A stretch of DNA of 64,000 nucleotides from contig NC_089597.1 of NCBI RefSeq assembly GCF_019320115.1, positions 120,038,000 through 120,101,999 of the forward strand, in the 5' to 3' direction. The position numbers were made by a program, and so were the translations under genes. The notes beneath the pieces were generated by a model, which was given only the letters and a program-made list of their open reading frames with translations, was not told where the DNA came from and did not search any database. Below are positions 59,194-64,000 of the stretch, one piece after another; within the stretch, counting starts at the first letter, position 1; each line of letters starts with the position of its first letter. The DNA is from Miscanthus floridulus (lineage: Eukaryota > Streptophyta > Magnoliopsida > Poales > Poaceae).

Positions 59194-61542
59194 TGAAAGG
59201 TCCTTGTTTGGTTTTGGTAATTGAGTGACAACCTAGGTGGACTAATTATGTTTATATGAGATACACAGGTGATTAGTCCACAGGCACATGTGTGTGAGCA
59301 ACATATGCCATGAAGGTGAAAATGGCTTGGAGATGTTGCAAAGCTCACACATGTGATGATGAAGGAGCTTAAATGCACATGAGACATGACATTGAGTCAT
59401 GTGATCATGGTGGAGAAGATCAAGACAAGACTTGGCTTGATGGACCGGTTGCAAGCGTGAAGGGCAAGTCGAAGGCTTTGGAGTGATGGACCGCGTGGCG
59501 GTGAAGCTTGAGCAAAACTTGACGTCGATGGACGATGGCAATGGTGAAGAGCAAGTAAAGTCAAGATCGATAAACCAATATGATCATGTGATGATATGAA
59601 GTGGATCATATCATTGTTGATCGTGTTGGTGCATGTGTTGCATCGACATTGGAGGAGATGAAATGGAATGCACAAGGCAAAGGTATAACCTAGGGCATTT
59701 CATTTCACCGGTCATAGGTGTGTAGAGAAGTTTATGACCAGGTTTAGGATAGATGGCCGTACTATCAAGAGGGGCAAACTTGTTTGCATATCGGTCATCT
59801 AGTGCCACTCGAGTGATCTAACTTTGCATCGTCGCTAGGATAGAGTGGCGTGGCGAGTTGAGTGGCTAACATCCTTTGGGAAATGATTGTGAAAAGCTAA
59901 CACACATACACATGGTAGTGTACACTTGGTGGTGTTGGCACATCTACAAAGGAGGTGGCGCTTTCAGGAAAATGGAATGTCTATTTTCTATTGCGCCGGA
60001 TGCAAATTCTTGTGGTTAGCACATTGGAGCAAGGGTGAAGAAGTTAGAAGTGAAAACGAGTTAGTCACGAAGACGCTGGCGTCGGTCAACTGACCAGACG
60101 CTGGGTCTAAAAGCACCGGACGCTGGGAGCATGCGTCCGGTCGAGCTGGTCGGTCGGCACAGTATCGAGGGTATTGCATCGAACGCTAGTCTGTGTCCGG
60201 TCAAGGTGGACCGGACGCGTCTGGTCGAAGAAATACGCCTCAGGGAGCTTACTGGAAACGACCGGACGCTGGGGTCCAGTGTCCGGTCAGTTGAAGCTGC
60301 TGCGTCCGGTCAGGACAAGTGAGCGTTGGAATCGGGACACGTGGCCGTCTGTGGGCGACCGGACGCTGAGGTCCAGCGTCCGGTCAACACGACCGGAGCG
60401 TCCGGTCGGCCTGATTTTTGCCCAGTGAAGGGGTAACGGCTAGTTTAGCCCTTGGGGCTATAAATAGAAGTGGCCTTCGGCCATGGCTAGAGCTGAGCAC
60501 CTTGGGGGACTTTGTGTCCATCCTTGAGAGTGCTTAGGAGCCCTCTATCTCACACATACTTGATAGTGATCATCCGATTGTGTGAGTGAGCGATTCTAGT
60601 GCGATTGCATCATGAGGTTGCATCGAGTGGCACTAGGTGATCAAGTTGCAAGCCGGTGGTGCTTGTTACTCTTGGAGGCTGCCACCTCCTAGATGGCTTG
60701 GTGGTGGTCTCTGTGGAAGCCCGTAAGAAGCTTGTGCGGTGCTCCAGAGAAGTGCTTGTGAGGGGCACTTGTGCTCGCCCCGCGGGAGTCGCAAAGAGCA
60801 ACTTTAGTAAAGCGTGTCATTGAGCTACCCTCACTCAAGGGGTAGGTTCTTGAGGCGCCCGACGTGCGGGCTTAGTGGGTGATGCTAATTAGCCGCCGAA
60901 CCACCAAGTGAGCGATCGACACAATGGGGACTAGCGTGTTGGCAAACACGTGAACCTCGGGAGAAAAATCATCGTGTCAACCTTGTTCTTCCCATTGGTT
61001 TGCATCCCCATTACACAAGCTTGCAATTACTTTTATATATATTAAGCTTGTGTAGTTGCTCTTATAATTAGATAGCTTGTGTAGCTTGCTAATTACGTTC
61101 TTGCTTGTGTAGCATAGAAGTAGCTCCCTTGCATGGCTAATTTGGTTTTAATAACCTTGTTAGTCACATTGCTTAGTTTATGTAGCTAAGTATTTGCGCT
61201 CTCTAATTAGGCATTGGTTGCCTTGTTATTGAGCATTGCTAGTGAGCATCATTAGCTTTGTGCTTTTGCTTACTAGCATGTGTAGGAGCTTTCTTGTTGC
61301 TTAAAATACTAGTGGCATAGGTTTGTGTAACCTTGCTCTTAGAATTGTTTAGGAGAGCTCTAGCTAGCCTGACACCTTGGTTGCATATTTGTTATCTTTG
61401 CAAGGTGCTAGTTAACATATATAGTGGGGTATAGTCTTGGCTAGACTGATAGTTTTAATTCCGCATTTGTATCAGTTAGCCGACGCGATTAAGTTTTAGA
61501 AAAGACTATTCACCCCCCTCTAGTCGCCATCTCGACCCTTCA
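59194..61542 (+). mobile_element. Solo LTR 2, inserted in the TE-C 3' region
   Basis: 2349 bp, TGAAAGGTCC...GACCCTTCA, with duplication GTAAC at 59189-59193 and GTAAT at 61543-61547; the undisturbed homologue in TE-A has GTAAT here. TATAAATAG near 60469. U3 (60060-60420) is rich in CCGGACGC / GCGTCCGG, including a perfect 12-bp inverted repeat at 60357-60385. Same family as solo LTR 1. Confidence 0.85.
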
Positions 61543-61624
61543 GTAATGCACAAAAACTTAACCTGACCCCTACCAAGCCTAATGAGGCTTAGGGGCTCAA
61601 GATGCCCAACGCCTTGGCTGCACC

Positions 61625-62010
61625 TGGGTCCACGACTCTACTCGCTCGATCCCTCGGAGTGCCAGACGTCTAGATCCACGACTCTGACTCGCCTCATCCC
61701 TCATTGCGCCCAGCGCCTAGATCCATGACTCTGGCTCGCTTGATCCCTCATTGCCCCTAGCGCCTGGATCCATGACTCTGTCTCGCCCGATCCCTAAGCG
61801 CACCCGACACCTAGATCAACGACTCCTGCTCGTTCGATCACTCGTTGCGCCCAGCGCATGGATCCATGACTCTAGGTCACCTGATCCCTCGTTGCGCACA
61901 ACGCCTGCATAGAAACACCTTGGCACGTCCGATGTCTGGATCCACGACTCTAACTCGCTGAAACTCCTTCTCGCCCAGTCCCTCAGCCATGAGCAAACAC
62001 CTGGGACCAT
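61625..62010 (+). repeat. 47-bp minisatellite in the TE-C 3' region
   Basis: About eight units of roughly 46-47 bp around GATCCATGACTCTGGCTCGC and GATCCCTCATTGCGCCC. TE-A keeps only about three longer related units (9830-10040, reverse complement). Confidence 0.75.
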
Positions 62011-62084
62011 GCTCCCGGAAACGATAAGTCAGAAACCAAAAAAGAAGAGACTACGCCCACTACAACGCGCACACTCACGAACAC

Positions 62085-62328
62085 TGACAAAACCCCCTAG
62101 GCGATTCCGCCCGAATCAACCGGGAGCTCAAAGGCAACACCCGCGGGTGCGCTCGCGCGCACCCGCTGACGAAACAAAAAAACTTCCCCCATTAACAAAA
62201 AAAAAACCAGACAATTCTATTCGAATTGCCTGGGGGCTTGGGGGCTACACCCACGGGTGCGCTCACATGCACCTGCCGTCAAGAAAAAAATTCCCCAGAT
62301 GATTCTACCCGAATCACCCGGGGGCTCA
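62085..62328 (+). repeat. TE-C hairpin/purine modules and polypurine tract
   Basis: Three modules. The first has a perfect 9-bp stem CGGGTGCGC/GCGCACCCG with loop TCGC (about 62144-62165). The second has CAATTC/GAATTG and GGGGGCTTGGGGGC. The third has GATTC/GAATC and ends in ACCCGGGGGCTCA, the polypurine tract directly before the 3' LTR. Confidence 0.75.
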
Positions 62329-63326
62329 TGTCGGGTTCATAAACCCGTGGTCCCTCATGGACCTGCTTTGCAGCCAAAGCATGACCCAGTAGGCAATGTT
62401 GCGAACGATACGCAACTCCTAGGTCGGCCCAAATACCTAACGACGGGCCAGAAGGGCGATCCAATCTTCGATCAGAAGGCCTTGCTTCAAACTCTGGCCC
62501 ACCTCTCCGACCGGGAGGCCTGACCAAAGAAGAACAGCGCTCGCTTCTGACCCTAGCCTGCCTCTCTAACCGGAAGTCCTAGCCAAGGAGGAACGTCGCT
62601 CGTTTCTGACTCTGACCCGCGTCTCCGACCGGGGATGCACCGAACCTCTGCTTACAACTCTTCTCCAACTAGCGTAGTCGGAGCCGACTGGAACCAACCG
62701 ACCGGGGCCGTTCGCTCGGTGAGGACCAGGAAATGGGCGGAGCAAGTAAAGCAGGATGCTCAAAGTCAACCACAATGCCGAGGACCATACCTTATACACC
62801 TGCAGGACAGTACCGACGAGCCTGTGGGCTGCATGGCCAGTATAGCGCCTACCATCTTCTTGTACCCGACGGTATGTGCAACAATACTCGGTAGCATACG
62901 CACTCTCTCTCACTTGTAAAGGCCGCCCCCTTCATCTATAAAAGGGGATGCGCTCTCTCCCAACAGAAGGATCGATTAGTTCAGTTACATCGATTCACCC
63001 TCTGCTAGGTTTAGACACTCTAAAGCTACATAGAGCGCACACTCGAACACTTAGCACATAGCGGAGCTCCTGTCACTCTTGGCCCTTTAGACCAGAGTCC
63101 GACCGGACCTCTTGCACCATCCATCTTAGTCTCTTCCGTTTGTAACCCAACAACAAACTTCGAACACCTAGGCTCAGGAATAAAGTCATCGACCGACTCA
63201 AACTGGACGTAGGGTACGTTGCCTGAACCAGTATAAACCCTATATCATTGAGTGCTAGGCCAGATCCGATCATAACGTACGGTAAAACTATAAATATTTA
63301 AGTGTTGGTCACTTTCTGCACCGACA
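62329..63326 (+). repeat. TE-C 3' LTR
   Basis: 998 bp, partner of 45833-47016 and shorter by 186 bp, through a deletion near 62815-62850 (where 5' LTR 46303-46536 has no counterpart). TATA-like CTATAAAAGGGG near 62937. Confidence 0.93.
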
Positions 63327-63331
63327 CCTAG

Positions 63332-63460
63332 TATACATTTTTCTATTATGTGTTTGTGATGTCCATGTTATATATATGTGATGTTCACAAGGTATACATG
63401 TGATGTTTTATTATATGTTTTATAATGTTCACATAGTATAATGTGATGTTTTATTTTGCT
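63332..63460. repeat. AT-rich minisatellite (right part)
   Basis: Continuation of 45594-45832, with GTATACATGTGATGTT-type units of about 44 bp. Confidence 0.7.
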
Positions 63461-64000
63461 TTGCTTTTGCTTTGCTCTAAATTTTATTATTTATATTTAT
63501 ATTATGGTATTTGTTTATTTATTTATTGTCATTGTTTCTATATACTTATAGTTTTTGTTATTATTTTTATTTTTGTGGTTATTATAACACCAATTTAATG
63601 AACCTATAACTAGAATATTGTTCTCGTAAATCGAGAACATTTTTTTTATGAAAGCGGAACATTGTTTTTCTGATCTTAAAACATTGCTTCTACTCAATAA
63701 AAAATATTCTATCTTCACAAGATAAATGTCTGTTATAAATTTTTATCTAAGTATATATCTATGTGAGATCTTGTTTTCAATGATTTATTGCAAGGAACGT
63801 GAGGGTGTAATCGAAATTTAATTTTGATGTTTAGTTTAACCGTTATGACTTTTTAAAACTTGCGCAGATGCTTACGTAGGTATATTCTCAGCGTGTTTTT
63901 CTTTTTAGAGCATGCATGCATGTGAAGAAGTAGTTTTCAATAAATTTTTTTAGTAACGGTGCTATCACGTGATCTACCCACTGCAAATAAAGAAGTCTAG
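63461..64000. other. AT-rich right edge
   Basis: No gene, transposon end or repeat array recognised. Confidence 0.4.

Larger units (their letters stand above)
45833..63326 (+). mobile_element. TE-C: 17.5-kb nested Ty3/Gypsy (Tat-type) retrotransposon, plus strand
   Basis: LTRs TGTCGGGTTC...CCGACA, perfect target duplication CCTAG at 45828-45832 and 63327-63331. Same family as TE-A (related LTR, PBS, gag start, RT insertion and 3' modules) but on the opposite strand. Order: 5' LTR, PBS (split by TE-D), gag, protease, RT, two RNase H domains, integrase to 56806, antisense remnant, spacer with solo LTR 2, 47-bp minisatellite, modules, 3' LTR. Without insertions it is about 11.8 kb. Catalytic motifs survive in RT, second RNase H and integrase, but stops abound. 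Confidence 0.95.

Overview
The window is a piece of a grass nuclear genome. The signs are a GC-rich monocot-style auxin response factor (ARF) gene with introns, grass-type MITEs, and large nested Ty3/Gypsy elements of the Tat type. An Andropogoneae species such as sugarcane, Miscanthus or sorghum is plausible, but that is an impression from sequence style and was not tested. There is no bacterial-type operon, rRNA, tRNA or CRISPR array.

Layout. (1) 1-2602 (+): the 3' two-thirds of a repressor-class ARF of the ARF10/16/17 clade, cut by the left edge, with three visible exons and a near-perfect miR160 site. (2) 2603-7378: intergenic, with two small MITEs just downstream of ARF. (3) 7379-39150: a degenerate hAT transposase pseudogene (-) split by a 30.5-kb insertion. 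That insertion is TE-A (8343-38836, -, TSD CACAT), itself invaded by TE-B (11042-27639, -, TSD CCAGT) and by a 2.46-kb solo LTR (30820-33280). (4) 39151-45593: intergenic, with three inverted-repeat elements, a chimeric gene fragment carrying coatomer beta-prime exons (41885-43782) and a T-rich tract. (5) 45594-63460: an AT-rich 44-bp minisatellite split by TE-C (45833-63326, +, TSD CCTAG). TE-C is invaded by TE-D, a non-coding 3.4-kb LTR element sitting in TE-C's primer-binding site (47022-50396, TSD GTTGG), and by a second solo LTR (59194-61542). (6) 63461-64000: AT-rich sequence with nothing recognised.

TE-A, TE-B and TE-C share one plan: LTR, PBS, gag, protease, RT, RNase H, a second RNase H-like domain, integrase, then a long 3' region that carries antisense ORFs with their own TATA-like boxes, and finally arrays of purine-rich/hairpin modules next to the 3' LTR. 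All three are dead: they carry many stops, and TE-A and TE-B have lost catalytic residues. In TE-C the second RNase H plus integrase stretch is a single reading frame broken only by TAG and TGA stops, the pattern expected from cytosine deamination.

The only gene that looks functional is the ARF. The most interesting points are the antisense gene in TE-B (13376-16706), the repeated polypurine-tract-like modules in all four LTR elements, a 12-residue RT insertion shared by TE-A and TE-C, and the in-frame fusion of a GC-rich first exon to coatomer exons.
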